Shown: piece after piece, positions 16,668-25,420 of the stretch | Layout of the letters: each line of letters opens with the position of its first letter | Numbering within the stretch: the stretch's first letter is position 1 | Assembly (NCBI GenBank): GCA_036272915.1 | Contig: DATAXV010000149.1 | Location: 1 to 34,658 of the forward strand | Source: DATAXV01 sp036272915 | Lineage (GTDB): Bacteria; Chloroflexota; Dormibacteria; Dormibacterales; Dormibacteraceae | Length of the DNA stretch: 34,658 bases | Reading direction: 5' to 3' | Program-made: the position numbers and the translations under genes | The notes under the pieces: model-generated | Seen by the model: only the letters and a program-made list of their open reading frames with translations | What the model was told of the DNA's origin: nothing | The model's database searches: none

Positions 16668-16675
16668 AAAGGAGG
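16668..16675 (+). promoter_or_regulatory. Very strong ribosome-binding site of the tube gene
   Basis: AAAGGAGG at 16668-16675 (followed by T) is nearly the full complement of the 16S rRNA 3' end, 11 bases before ATG 16687. It is stronger than any other site seen in the operon and fits the need for many tube subunits. Confidence 0.7.
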
Positions 16676-16686
16676 TCGACTGGGAC

Positions 16687-17145
16687 ATGGCAGGCGGATT
16701 GCCGGGTCTTCCCACGGACGCCGTTGCCGGATATCACTTCGCGATCGAGATCGACGGTGTCACGATCGCGCAGTTCCAGGAGGTCGGCGGAATCGCGTCC
16801 GAGCTCGACGTCATCGAGCTCAAGCAGAACACCGCCGACGGCAAGTACGTCATTCACAAGCTGCCGGGGAACCGGAAGCCGCCCACGATCACGCTCAAGC
16901 GCGGCACCGACAGCTCGATGGCCGTCTGGCAGTGGCACCAGCAGATCTACGAGGGCAACGTGTCGAACGCGCGCAAGAACGGATCCCTCGTCCTCTACGA
17001 CTACCAGCAGAACGAGGTCGGCCGCTACAACTTCGTCAACGCCTGGCCCTCCAAGGTCTCGGCCGGATCGATGAAGGCGGGCGCCAACGAGGTGCTGATG
17101 GAAGAGGTGACGATCGTCTGCGAGGAGGTCGAGCGCGTCAAATGA
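16687..17145 (+). CDS. Inner tube protein, gp19-like (first tube paralogue)
   Basis: 152 residues. The pattern YHFAIEIDGVTIAQFQEVGG, SELDVIELKQ, then KLPGNRKPPTITLKRGTDSS, WQWHQQIYEGNVSNARKNGS and the final strand VLMEEVTIVCEEVERV is that of T4 gp19/Hcp-like tail tube proteins of eCIS particles. It forms the stacked hexameric rings inside the sheath. The gene follows the sheath by 32 bases and has a near-perfect ribosome-binding site. The following gene starts inside its stop codon (ATGA). A second, more distant tube paralogue lies at 19857. Confidence 0.92.
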   Translation: MAGGLPGLPTDAVAGYHFAIEIDGVTIAQFQEVGGIASELDVIELKQNTADGKYVIHKLPGNRKPPTITLKRGTDSSMAVWQWHQQIYEGNVSNARKNGSLVLYDYQQNEVGRYNFVNAWPSKVSAGSMKAGANEVLMEEVTIVCEEVERVK

Positions 17146-17543
17146 GCCAGAAGGGGGCCGGGGCGGCTGAGTCGCTTCGCACCGAGTTCGCCTTCTCGCT
17201 GCCCCGGGGCTTCGTCGACGAGGAGGGCACGGTCCACCGCGAGGGCATCATGCGGCTGGCCACGGCCCGGGACGAGATCCTGCCTCAGCGCGACCCCCGG
17301 GTTCGGGAGAACGAGGCGTACCTCACCGTCATCCTGCTCTCCCGGGTGGTCACCCGCCTGGGCGCCGTGAGCAGGATCACGCCGGCGACCATCGAGAGCC
17401 TCTTCGCCTCCGACCTGGCCTTCCTCCAGGACCTCTACCGCCGCGTCAACAGCGAGGGTCACACACAGGTAGCCGCGATTTGCCCAGCCTGCAAGAACGA
17501 GTTCACGATCGACCTCTCGGGCGCCGGCCTGGGGGAAGCATGA
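17142..17543 (+). CDS. Phage tail assembly chaperone-like protein (gp41/gpE-like)
   Basis: 133 residues, starting at ATG 17142, which overlaps the tube stop as ATGA. The segments LRTEFAFSLPRGFVDEEGTV, IMRLATARDEILPQRD and YLTVILLSRVVTRLG followed by ITPATIESLFASDLAFLQDL match the small tail-assembly protein found after the tube gene in many myophage-like and eCIS loci. These proteins are thought to help assemble the tail interior. The C-terminus holds a single CPAC pair before NEFTIDLSG, hinting at a half zinc-knuckle that may need a partner. It is coupled through another ATGA to the next gene. Confidence 0.75.
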   Translation: MSQKGAGAAESLRTEFAFSLPRGFVDEEGTVHREGIMRLATARDEILPQRDPRVRENEAYLTVILLSRVVTRLGAVSRITPATIESLFASDLAFLQDLYRRVNSEGHTQVAAICPACKNEFTIDLSGAGLGEA

Positions 17544-17698
17544 CCTACGACACCGACCGGCTGTTCGAGGAGATCGCGTACATCGCGTACCACTTCCACT
17601 GGTCGCTGGACGAGATCCTCGACCTCGAGCATCCGCTGCGCCGGCGCTTCGTCGAAGAGATCGGCCGCATCAACCAGCGGCTGAACGAAGAGCGCTGA
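17540..17698 (+). CDS. DUF6760 small eCIS protein
   Basis: 52 residues, from ATG 17540 overlapping the preceding stop. The sequence FEEIAYIAYHFHWSLDEILD followed by LEHPLRRRFVEEIGRIN is the DUF6760 signature that I recall from actinobacterial and other eCIS loci, always beside the tail-assembly protein. It resembles the short frame downstream of the assembly chaperone in phages (the gpE+ or T partner region), in keeping with a chaperone role. Its exact function is not known. The small size and position between assembly protein and scaffold-like protein fit the family. Confidence 0.75.
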   Translation: MTYDTDRLFEEIAYIAYHFHWSLDEILDLEHPLRRRFVEEIGRINQRLNEER

Positions 17699-17702
17699 GA
17701 CC

Positions 17703-19847
17703 GTGGCCTGGCGACTGTGGCCCCCGTGGCCCGGCACCCGGACGCCCGCCGCCCCCGCCCGCGTCGAGGGCACCGGGGCCGCAGGCCGTGACTGGGCCTC
17801 GCTGCCATCGATCCAGCGATCGTTCGGAGCGACCAGGCTCACGGCGGAGAGCGTGACCTTCGCCCGAAGCCTGACCGGCCGCCGTCCTCTCGAGGTGGCG
17901 ATCGCCCAACTCGGCCACCAGCGGTCACCGGAGGCGCCCGCCGGGCTTCTCGTGGCGAGGGCGCAGGAGCCGCCATCGCGGCCAGGGGCCCCGACGCTGC
18001 TGGAGCTGCTCCGGCCCTGGTCACGATCGCCGCGGACCGCCGTCCAGCGCGCCCCTGGCGAGGTCGAGGCGCCCACCGAGCCGGAGCTCTCGGGGGGCAC
18101 CACCACCCGGTTCGAGACGGAGCCCTCCACGGCGGAGGCGCCGGTGGCCCTGCCTCCGACCGGTCTGGTGCCGGTTCCAGAGCGCGTCGAGCCGGCCGCG
18201 AGCTCCCTCACCCGGGCCCTCGATGTGGACCTTGAGGTGGATGTGAAACCGGCCGCCGTTCGGCCGCCTCTGGAGCCCGCACCGGTGGAGGCGCCGCCGG
18301 CGGCACCTTCCAGCGAGACCGCCCCGGCGGGCCCCCGGCTGAACCTCGGCCAGTCGCGACGGCTGGGACTGGGACCCCGGCCCTCCACCGAGCTGCCGCT
18401 CGCCCAGCGGCGGTCGATCGATGTCGAGACGGGGACCGGCGGCGAGGCCCCGCTCCATCAGAACCCGACTCCGCCGGAGCTCCCGGCGCCCGTGCCCGGC
18501 CCGGCCGAACCCCGGGCGAGCGGGGAGGACTCGGCTCCCCAGCGGGCGACCGGCGACGGCGGCGCCGCCCGGCTCGACGATCAATCGCCTCCCGGCGGTA
18601 CCGCGCTCCCCGCCTCCCCCGCTCCGGCCCAGGTTCAGTACGCGGCCGGCCCGGTCGAGGTCGCCCCCCCACCGCCGGCGCCGCCCGTCCAGCGGCCGGC
18701 GCCAGCGCCGGCGGTGCCCCCGGGCGGGCGGATGACGAATCCGATCCTGCGGGTCCAGCGGCGCGTCACAGGCCGGCATTCGGAGCCGATGGGCGAGGTC
18801 ACGATCACGGCGACCGGCGGGCGCGCGGAGGCCGGACAGAGGCCGGCCGGTCCACCGCCGACCGCCGCGGCCACGCCGGACCCTTCCCGCTCAGTGGCGC
18901 CGGGCCCGGCCCGCCCGCTGGTGTCGAGAGCCACAGCGGCCGGGTCCCCGCCGGAACCGGCGGGCGAGTTGACCCCACCGACGGCCGGCGAGCAGTCAGG
19001 GGTCGTGTCCGCCTCATCCGGCCCACCGGACCTCGGGATGGCGCACCCCTTCCTATTCCGGGCCGCGCCCGCGCCGGCAGCGGCGACCGACAGCGCCGCC
19101 ACGGACGCCGCTCCGGAGACGGCGGGGACACCGGCACCGGATGAGCCGTCGTCGCCCGTCCTCCGAATCGCGGCCGGGGGACCCTCCGCGCCGCGCTCGC
19201 TGGAACCGCCGCGGGAACTCACCGGGTCAAGGCCGCCGCCTCTGCTTTCTACCCTGGGCCCGCGATCGGCTCTCGCCATCCAGCGGCAGCGCCTTGACCG
19301 GCCCGCCGCCGAGCAGGCGCCGGTCGCGCTGTCCGGGCCGGTTGCCGCGCGGTGGCACGAGGGCGGCTCACCGCCGGCCGTACCCATGCCGATGCCACAG
19401 CGGCGCACGCCGTTCTCGGTTCAGGCCCTGGGCAGGGCCGTCCCGCCGGAGCCGCCGCTGTCCGCGGTCGCGCCGATGCCCCTCCCCCGGCCCGAGCCGA
19501 TGGCCGCCCCGGCCACGGTGGTCCAGCCGTTCGGCGGCCTCGGGGCGCCTCCTCTGGCCGCGGTCGAGAGCGAGCTGGGCTCGGCCCGGCACGCCGCCGA
19601 GTCCACGCTCGGGGAGCTCGGCTCGACGGGGCAGGCGGCGGGGGCGAGGGGCGCCCAGGCGCTCGACGGCGCCGCCCAGGCCGTCCACTACGCGGTCGGC
19701 GGTGGCGCCGGTGGCGCCGGACTCCCCAGCTCGGACAAGGACGTGGAGGAGCTCGCCGGACGCCTCTACGACCGCATCCGCTCCCGTCTCCGGTCCGATC
19801 TGCTGATCGGCCGCGAACGGGCGGGCCGGATCACCGACCTGCGCTGA
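17703..19847 (+). CDS. Proline-rich disordered eCIS protein with conserved C-terminal helix
   Basis: 714 residues from GTG 17703. Residues about 100-600 are low-complexity (proline, alanine, glycine, glutamate) with at least five short (V/I)QR motifs such as SIQRSFG, AVQRAPG, RVQRRVTG and AIQRQRL. The last 35 residues, VEELAGRLYDRIRSRLRSDL followed by LIGRERAGRITDL, form a charged helix that I remember as conserved at the end of equivalent proteins in other eCIS loci. It sits between DUF6760 and the second tube gene, inside the structural operon. The helix may dock onto the baseplate or tube with the disordered part threaded elsewhere. A tape-measure or cargo-scaffold role is possible but unproven. 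Confidence 0.7.
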   Translation: MAWRLWPPWPGTRTPAAPARVEGTGAAGRDWASLPSIQRSFGATRLTAESVTFARSLTGRRPLEVAIAQLGHQRSPEAPAGLLVARAQEPPSRPGAPTLLELLRPWSRSPRTAVQRAPGEVEAPTEPELSGGTTTRFETEPSTAEAPVALPPTGLVPVPERVEPAASSLTRALDVDLEVDVKPAAVRPPLEPAPVEAPPAAPSSETAPAGPRLNLGQSRRLGLGPRPSTELPLAQRRSIDVETGTGGEAPLHQNPTPPELPAPVPGPAEPRASGEDSAPQRATGDGGAARLDDQSPPGGTALPASPAPAQVQYAAGPVEVAPPPPAPPVQRPAPAPAVPPGGRMTNPILRVQRRVTGRHSEPMGEVTITATGGRAEAGQRPAGPPPTAAATPDPSRSVAPGPARPLVSRATAAGSPPEPAGELTPPTAGEQSGVVSASSGPPDLGMAHPFLFRAAPAPAAATDSAATDAAPETAGTPAPDEPSSPVLRIAAGGPSAPRSLEPPRELTGSRPPPLLSTLGPRSALAIQRQRLDRPAAEQAPVALSGPVAARWHEGGSPPAVPMPMPQRRTPFSVQALGRAVPPEPPLSAVAPMPLPRPEPMAAPATVVQPFGGLGAPPLAAVESELGSARHAAESTLGELGSTGQAAGARGAQALDGAAQAVHYAVGGGAGGAGLPSSDKDVEELAGRLYDRIRSRLRSDLLIGRERAGRITDLR

Positions 19848-19856
19848 GGTGTCGAG

Positions 19857-20291
19857 ATGACTGAAGCCGGTCTCAACCTTCGCTTCTCGGTGACGCTGGA
19901 CCAGCGGCGCAGCCTGGGCACCTGGAGCAAGTGCGAGGGTCTGGCCGTCGAGTACGAGATCTTCGAGTACCAGGAGGGGGGCCTCAACGAGTACGTCCAC
20001 CGCCTGCCCGGGCGCTGCAAGTACCCGAATGTGAGGCTCACACGCCCTCTGGACAGTCAGTCGGGCGACCTCGCCGGCTGGGTCGCGAGCGGGCTCGACG
20101 CCGTGCAGAGGGACAACGCGACGATCACCCTCCTCGACCCCAATGGCGACACCGTCTGCAGCTGGACGCTCGCCCAGGCCTGCCCGGTCAAATGGACGGG
20201 CCCGACCCTCGACGCCGCCGGCAACCAGATCGCCACCGAGGTGCTGGAGCTTGCCCACAACGGCTTCCTCCGAGGCGGTGGCGCGTCGTGA
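19857..20291 (+). CDS. Second tube protein, gp19/gp54-like tube initiator
   Basis: 144 residues. LNLRFSVTLDQRRSLGTWSK, CEGLAVEYEIFEYQEGG and VHRLPGRCKYPNVRLTRPLD reproduce the tube fold pattern (F-x-V-x-L, then C-E-G-L), and the C-terminus ends with QIATEVLELAHNGF. Particles of this kind use such paralogues between the baseplate hub and the main tube. Being next to the LysM hub and spike genes supports a tube-initiator role (Afp5-like). The next gene begins inside its stop (GTGA). Confidence 0.88.
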   Translation: MTEAGLNLRFSVTLDQRRSLGTWSKCEGLAVEYEIFEYQEGGLNEYVHRLPGRCKYPNVRLTRPLDSQSGDLAGWVASGLDAVQRDNATITLLDPNGDTVCSWTLAQACPVKWTGPTLDAAGNQIATEVLELAHNGFLRGGGAS

Positions 20292-20944
20292 AGGCGAAGC
20301 TCGTCGACGCCGGGGGCAAGAGCCTGGAGTTCCGCTTCAACCCCAAGGAGTACTCGGTCAACAAGGCGGCGACCTGGAACCGGCCCACCAACAAGGGCGC
20401 CAAGAACAGCACCCGGCCGGAGTACGGGGGGCCGCAGCCGCAGACCGTGCAGCTGGAGCTCTTCTTCGACGACTGGGAGGGCGATGGCGACCTGTCGGCG
20501 GACATCGAGACGCTGCTCGAATGGCTGAAGCCGACCGACAAGTCGATCAGCTCCAAGAAGCCGCAGCCGCAGCTCCTCCACCTGGAGGGGGGCAACACGA
20601 CACCGCTCGCCAACTTCAAGGGCGTGCTCAAATCGGTCAGCGCCAAGTACACGATGTTCAAGTCGGACGGGACACCGGTGCGCGCCCTGGTCACCATCGC
20701 GCTGGAGGAGTTTCCGGACGACCCTCCCAAGACCAACCCGACCTCCGGGTCCCCTCTGACCCGGCGCGCCCACCTCATGGGCGCCGGCGACAGCCTGCAC
20801 TCGGTCGCGTACGCCGAGTACGACGACCCCGCCCTGTGGCGAGGTCTGGCCCTGTTCAACGGGATCGACGACCCGCTCCGCGTCCCCCCCGGCACCCGCC
20901 TCCTGATCCCGACCGCCGACGAGGCGGCGGCCTTGAGCCGATGA
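20288..20944 (+). CDS. LysM-domain baseplate hub protein (Afp7/gp53-like)
   Basis: 218 residues from GTG 20288, overlapping the tube stop. The N-terminal part (FRFNPKEYSVNKAATWNRPT, QTVQLELFFDDWEG, then VSAKYTMFKSDGTPVRALVT) matches the CIS hub protein that links tube and spike. The C-terminal 50 residues form a LysM-like module (HLMGAGDSLHSVAYAEYDDP, RGLALFNGIDDP, PPGTRLLIP). In other particles this module is thought to plug the tube base and perhaps contact peptidoglycan. The spike gene follows with an ATGA overlap. Confidence 0.88.
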   Translation: MKAKLVDAGGKSLEFRFNPKEYSVNKAATWNRPTNKGAKNSTRPEYGGPQPQTVQLELFFDDWEGDGDLSADIETLLEWLKPTDKSISSKKPQPQLLHLEGGNTTPLANFKGVLKSVSAKYTMFKSDGTPVRALVTIALEEFPDDPPKTNPTSGSPLTRRAHLMGAGDSLHSVAYAEYDDPALWRGLALFNGIDDPLRVPPGTRLLIPTADEAAALSR

Positions 20945-22662
20945 CCGACGCATACGTCGGCGTCCGCCCCAAGATCGAGGTGGGAGGCACCGCCCTGGCC
21001 CAGGACCTCGAGATCCTGCTCGAGCAGACCGTCGTCGACGACCACCTCCACCTGCCCGACATGTTCCTGCTCAGCTTCCGCGACGTCGGCCGCGACGTGC
21101 TGAAGCGGGGGCGGTTCCAGGTCGGCACGCCGGTCAAGATCACGGTGCCCCCGGCCGGCGCCGGTCAGGGCGATGTGCTGGTCGAGGGAGAGGTCACCGC
21201 GCTGGAGGCCGAGTACGACGCCCTCGGGAGCCGTGCCCTGGTGCGCGGCTACGACGGCTCCCACCGCCTGCACCGCGGCCGGACCACCGAGACCTACCGC
21301 AACGTGAAGGACTCGGACATCGCCCGGACCGTCGCCCAGCGGGTCGGGCTCGGGACCGGCACCATCGACGACTCCCGGACCACCCACGAGCACGTCTCCC
21401 AGGTCAACCTCTCCAACTGGGATTTCCTGACCGCGCGCGCGTCGGAGATCGGCTTCGAGGTCGCGGTCACCGAGGGCAAGCTGGACTTCCGGCAGCCGAC
21501 ACCCTCGAGCCAGGCGCCGACCGAGGGGGACCTGAACTCCAGCACCCCACTCCAGCTCGTCTTCGGCCGCGACCTGCTCGAGTTCCGTCCCCGCGTCAGC
21601 TCGGCCGAGCAGGTCAAGCAGGTCAACGTGCGGGGGTGGGATGCCGATCGCAAGGAGGCGCTGGTCGGGTCCGCGCCGGCGGCCACCGCCAGCGCCGACC
21701 TTCCCACCAACCCGGCGGGACTGGCGCACGTCTTCGGCGACCCGATCTACAGCTCGGTGGACCGGCCCTACTCGTCGCAGGCCGAGGTCGACACGGCGGC
21801 GAAGGCGATCGCCGATCAGATCGGGAGCGCCGCCGCGGAGGCGGAGGGCGTCGCCCGGGGGAACCCCAAGCTGTGCGCCGGGGCGGCGGTGAGCGTGGGC
21901 GTGGTCGCCGACGATTTCGCCGGTCGCTACACGCTGACGCACAGCCGGCACATCTTCGACGCGCACGGCTACCGGACCTGGTTCGAGGTGTCCGGCCGTC
22001 AGGACCGCTCGCTCAACGGCCTGGTCGCGGGCGCCGCCACCGGCGCAAGCTCCATCGGCGTGATCCCCGGCGTCGTCGTCGGCCTGGTGACGAACAACGC
22101 GGATCCGGACGGGATGGGGCGCGTCAAGCTGAAGTTTCCCTGGCTCTCGGACAGCTACGAGTCGGACTGGGCGCGCATGACGCAGCTCGCCGCCGGACCC
22201 GACAGCGGCGCCTGCTTCCTGCCCGAGGTCAACGACGAGGTGCTGGTGGCATTCGAGTTCGGTGACGTCAGGAGGCCGGTGGTCGTCGGCGGACTGCACA
22301 ACGGCAAGGACAAGCCTCGCCTGGGCGACGGCCTGTTCGACAACGGCAGCGTCAAGCGGCGCGGGCTGGTGTCGCGCCGCGGCCACCGTGTGGTGCTCTT
22401 CGACGACCCGGGCAAATCCGGGATCGCGCTGATCACCAGCGGCGGGTCAATACGAGTGTCGCTGAACGAGACCACCAACCAGATCCATCTCTACTGCCAG
22501 GGGAAGATCGTGCTCGAGGCCCAGGGCGATCTCACGCTGAGCTCCCAGCAGAACATCACGCTGCAGGCCCAGAGCCAGCTGAAGCTCTCCGGGCAGGCCG
22601 GCGCCAGCCTCAACAGCTCGGCCGAGGTCGAGGTCAAGGGCGGCGTGGTGAGGATCAACTGA
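20941..22662 (+). CDS. VgrG-like central spike protein (Afp8-like)
   Basis: 573 residues, started at ATG 20941 overlapping the hub stop. Residues 1-360 carry the gp27-like ring domain (LEILLEQTVVDDHLHLPDMF; YDGSHRLHRGRTTETYRN; VNLSNWDFLTARASEIGFEV). An OB-fold gp5-like part follows (VVGLVTNNADPDGMGRVKLK; GPDSGACFLPEVNDEVLVAF; FGDVRRPVVVGGLHNGKDKP), and a repetitive beta-helix (IVLEAQGDLTLSSQQNITLQ, SQLKLSGQAGASL) ends the protein. It trimerises into the spike. No extra effector domain is fused to it. The PAAR tip gene follows directly. Confidence 0.93.
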   Translation: MTDAYVGVRPKIEVGGTALAQDLEILLEQTVVDDHLHLPDMFLLSFRDVGRDVLKRGRFQVGTPVKITVPPAGAGQGDVLVEGEVTALEAEYDALGSRALVRGYDGSHRLHRGRTTETYRNVKDSDIARTVAQRVGLGTGTIDDSRTTHEHVSQVNLSNWDFLTARASEIGFEVAVTEGKLDFRQPTPSSQAPTEGDLNSSTPLQLVFGRDLLEFRPRVSSAEQVKQVNVRGWDADRKEALVGSAPAATASADLPTNPAGLAHVFGDPIYSSVDRPYSSQAEVDTAAKAIADQIGSAAAEAEGVARGNPKLCAGAAVSVGVVADDFAGRYTLTHSRHIFDAHGYRTWFEVSGRQDRSLNGLVAGAATGASSIGVIPGVVVGLVTNNADPDGMGRVKLKFPWLSDSYESDWARMTQLAAGPDSGACFLPEVNDEVLVAFEFGDVRRPVVVGGLHNGKDKPRLGDGLFDNGSVKRRGLVSRRGHRVVLFDDPGKSGIALITSGGSIRVSLNETTNQIHLYCQGKIVLEAQGDLTLSSQQNITLQAQSQLKLSGQAGASLNSSAEVEVKGGVVRIN

Positions 22663-22663
22663 G

Positions 22664-23047
22664 ATGGGCGCGCCAGCCGTGGTCATGGGCGACCAGGTGA
22701 CCGGGATCTGCCCCAACCACCTGATCCCGGGCCCGCTCGGGGCCCCCATTCCCTCCCCGCCGCTGCCCTTCTCGGCGCCGCTGACCATGGGCCTGGTCAG
22801 CACGGTGCTGATCGGAGGCAAGCCGGCGGCGGTCATGGGCAGCTCCGGCTTCAACACCCCTCCTCACGTCGGGCTCCACCCCGCGGACCCGTTCCTGGCC
22901 CCGCCGCTGCAGAGGGGCCAGGTCCTGAGCGGCAGCCCGACGGTCCTGATCGGCGGTCAGCCCGCTGCCACGGCACAGTCCAGCTGCACCTGCTGCGTCG
23001 TGCCTGGAACGGTTGTCCCCAGCGTCGCCACGGTCTTGATCGGATGA
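22664..23047 (+). CDS. PAAR-like spike tip protein (Afp10-like)
   Basis: 127 residues. It opens with APAVVMGDQVTGICPNH, then has the repeated STVLIGGKPAAVMGSSG and PTVLIGGQPAATAQSS strands that form the PAAR cone, and ends with the CTCC cluster and VPSVATVLIG. Cysteines at 16 and in CTCC, with histidines in CPNH and HVGLH, could hold the tip metal, although the ligand set is not certain. The start codon follows the spike stop by one base. No fused toxin extension is present. Confidence 0.88.
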   Translation: MGAPAVVMGDQVTGICPNHLIPGPLGAPIPSPPLPFSAPLTMGLVSTVLIGGKPAAVMGSSGFNTPPHVGLHPADPFLAPPLQRGQVLSGSPTVLIGGQPAATAQSSCTCCVVPGTVVPSVATVLIG

Positions 23048-23075
23048 CCAGGCAGGGTTGCAAGGACTCTCAGAG

Positions 23076-23474
23076 ATGAGCGAAGAATTCATCGGCGCCG
23101 GCTGGGCCTTCCCCATCCACACCGACCCCACCGGCCGGATCGCCCTGGTGACGCGGGAGCGCGACATCGAGGAGAGCATCCAGCTGATCCTGGGGACCGC
23201 ATTCGGCGAGCGCCCGATGCGGCCCGAGTACGGCTGCGCCATCCACGACTACGTCTTCGGGACGCTCGACCCGGAGATGATCACCCGGATCGCGGTCGCG
23301 GTGCGGGCGTCCCTGCTTCGCTGGGAGCCTCGGATCACGGTCGAGGACATCCGGGTCAGCGCCGCCCAGGAGGACCCCAGCCTGGTCTACATCGACATCC
23401 GCTACTCGATCGGGGACACCAACAGCCCCCGCAACCTGGTCTGCCCCTTCTACACCATTCCGGCGGAGGTCTGA
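23076..23474 (+). CDS. Baseplate wedge protein, gp25-like (Afp9-like)
   Basis: 132 residues. The start at ATG 23076 is preceded by AAGGA (23061-23065) at a suitable distance; a TTG at 23058 is unlikely. GAGWAFPIHTDPTGRIALVT opens the protein. The core motif RDIEESIQLILGTAFGERPM with RPEYGC, and the EPR loop WEPRITVEDIRV, identify the gp25 family. These proteins nucleate sheath assembly on the baseplate. It lies in the usual order before the gp6/baseplate J-like gene. Confidence 0.92.
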   Translation: MSEEFIGAGWAFPIHTDPTGRIALVTRERDIEESIQLILGTAFGERPMRPEYGCAIHDYVFGTLDPEMITRIAVAVRASLLRWEPRITVEDIRVSAAQEDPSLVYIDIRYSIGDTNSPRNLVCPFYTIPAEV

Positions 23475-23477
23475 TAA

Positions 23478-25418
23478 GTGGCCCTGCCTGTTCCCAACCT
23501 GGACGACCGGCGCTTTCAGGACCTCGTCGACGAGGCCAAGCGGCAGGTGATGCAGCAGTGCCGGGACTGGACCGACCACAACGTCCACGACCCCGGCGTG
23601 ACCCTGATCGAGCTGTTCGCGTGGATGACGGACCAGGTCATCTACCGGCTGAACCGCGTTCCCGACCGGAACTACGTGAAGTTCCTGGAGCTGATCGGCG
23701 TCCGCCTGTTCCCGCCCACCGCGGCCCGGGCCCCGATCACCTTCTGGCTGGCCGCGCCGCAGCCGGGCACGGTGCGCATACCCGCCGCCACCCAGGTGGG
23801 GACGGTGCGCACGGAGACCGAGGACGCGATCGTCTTCAGCACCGCCGACGAGCTGGAGATCGTCCCCTGCTCGTTCCTCACCGCGATCTCGTTCCCGAGC
23901 GGGGAGCGGCCCCTGCCCCATGCCGACGAGCTGAGCCGGGGCGAGGGCTTCGCGTGCTTCAGCGCCACGCCCACCCCGGGCGACTCGCTGCTCATCGGGC
24001 TGTCGGGGGGCGTGCCCTCCTGCGCGGTCACCCTGCGGTTGCAGTGCCGGATCGAGGGCGTCGGCGTGAACCCCGACTGGCCTCCCCGGGTCTGGGAGGC
24101 CTGGGACGGCGACAGCTGGCACCGCTGCGAGATCGAGCGCGACGACACCGGTGGCTTCAACCGAGACGGCGACGTCGTCCTGCACGTGCCCCGCTCGCAT
24201 ACGACCTCCGTCCTCGAGCTTCAGCGTGCCGGCTGGCTGCGCGTTCGCGTCACCGACGCCGAGCCGGACCAGCCGACCTACCGCTCGTCGCCGCTGATCA
24301 CCGCCATAAGCGCCTTCACCTGCGGCGGCACCACGGTGGCCGTGAACGCGGAATCCGTCGAGGGCGAGGTCCTGGGCACGTCCGACGGGGTGCCGGGTCA
24401 GAGCTTCGCGGTGAGCCGGTGGCCGGCGGTGGCGGAGGGGCCGGCGGTTCTCGAGGTCAGCGAGGGCGAAGGCTGGCAGGAGTGGGAGGAGGTGGCGGAC
24501 TTCAGCCGCAGCGGACCCGGCTCCTGCGACTTCATCTTCGACCGGGTCTCCGGCGAGGTGCGGCTCGGCGCCGGGGTGCGAGAGCCCGATGGGACGCTGC
24601 GCCTGTACGGCCGCCCCCCGGCCAGGGGCGCGCAGCTGCGCCTCAAGAGCTACCGCACGGGCGGGGGCTTCCAGGGCAACGTCGCGCGGGGCGTGATCAG
24701 GGTCCTCAGATCCTCCATCCCCTACGTCGCCTCGGTCGTGAACCGGCGGGCGGCGGTCGGTGGTGTCGATGGGGAGGACATCGAGAACGCCAAGACGCGG
24801 GGTCCGATCGTGCTCCGGACACTGGGGCGCGCGGTCACCGTCGAGGACTACGAGCAGCTGGCTCGAGAGGCCGCGCCCGAGGTGGCGCGCGTGCACTGCG
24901 TGGCGGCGACCACCCCGGAGGATGCGGGCGGCGTCCGTGTCCTGGTCGTGCCGGCGGCGCGGAGCAGCGACAGCGAGCTCACGCCCGACCAGCTGGTGCC
25001 GCCGCAGGAGACGGTGGAGAAGATCGCCAGGCGCCTGGACGAGTGCCGGCTGATCGGCACCCGGCTCCTGATCGAGCCGCCGCGGTATCGCTGGCTGACC
25101 GTGACCGCACGTCTCCGCGGGCGGCCCCGCGTCGACAGGCAGCACCTGGAGAGCGTGGTCCTGGAGGCGCTCTACCGGCATTACAATCCCGTCACCGGCG
25201 GGCCCGACCGTGGGGGCTGGCCCTTCGGCCGCCCGGTCATCCCGGGCGAGGTGTTCGGCCTGCTTCAGGCGCTTCCGGGCGTCGACCTGGTCGAAGAGAT
25301 CGAGCTGTATGAGGCCGACCCGAGGACCGGCCAGCGCAGCCAGGACGCGATTCCGGCCCTGGCCCTGGAACCGAATGAGCTGGTGTTCTCGTACCGGCAC
25401 AAGGTATTGGTGGAGTAG
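23478..25418 (+). CDS. Baseplate J/gp6-like wedge protein (Afp11-like)
   Basis: 646 residues from GTG 23478, three bases after the gp25 stop. The N-terminal part LPVPNLDDRRFQDLVDEAKR followed by WTDHNVHDPGVTLIELFAWM and the YRLNRVPDRNYVKFLELIGV helix is the family hallmark of putative baseplate assembly proteins. Later come beta domains and the GRAVTVEDYEQLAREAAPEV loop near residue 460. The C-terminus shows the YRHYNPVTGGPDRGGWPFGR motif and a GEVFGLLQALPGVDLVEEIE helix. It forms the wedge ring with gp25 and tail protein I. Nothing unusual in length for its kind. Confidence 0.92.
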   Translation: MALPVPNLDDRRFQDLVDEAKRQVMQQCRDWTDHNVHDPGVTLIELFAWMTDQVIYRLNRVPDRNYVKFLELIGVRLFPPTAARAPITFWLAAPQPGTVRIPAATQVGTVRTETEDAIVFSTADELEIVPCSFLTAISFPSGERPLPHADELSRGEGFACFSATPTPGDSLLIGLSGGVPSCAVTLRLQCRIEGVGVNPDWPPRVWEAWDGDSWHRCEIERDDTGGFNRDGDVVLHVPRSHTTSVLELQRAGWLRVRVTDAEPDQPTYRSSPLITAISAFTCGGTTVAVNAESVEGEVLGTSDGVPGQSFAVSRWPAVAEGPAVLEVSEGEGWQEWEEVADFSRSGPGSCDFIFDRVSGEVRLGAGVREPDGTLRLYGRPPARGAQLRLKSYRTGGGFQGNVARGVIRVLRSSIPYVASVVNRRAAVGGVDGEDIENAKTRGPIVLRTLGRAVTVEDYEQLAREAAPEVARVHCVAATTPEDAGGVRVLVVPAARSSDSELTPDQLVPPQETVEKIARRLDECRLIGTRLLIEPPRYRWLTVTARLRGRPRVDRQHLESVVLEALYRHYNPVTGGPDRGGWPFGRPVIPGEVFGLLQALPGVDLVEEIELYEADPRTGQRSQDAIPALALEPNELVFSYRHKVLVE

Positions 25419-25420
25419 CG

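Noticed and set aside
20188..22386. Long minus-strand open frame opposite the spike gene
   Set aside because: Low-complexity shadow translation; the spike, hub and tube motifs are on the plus strand.
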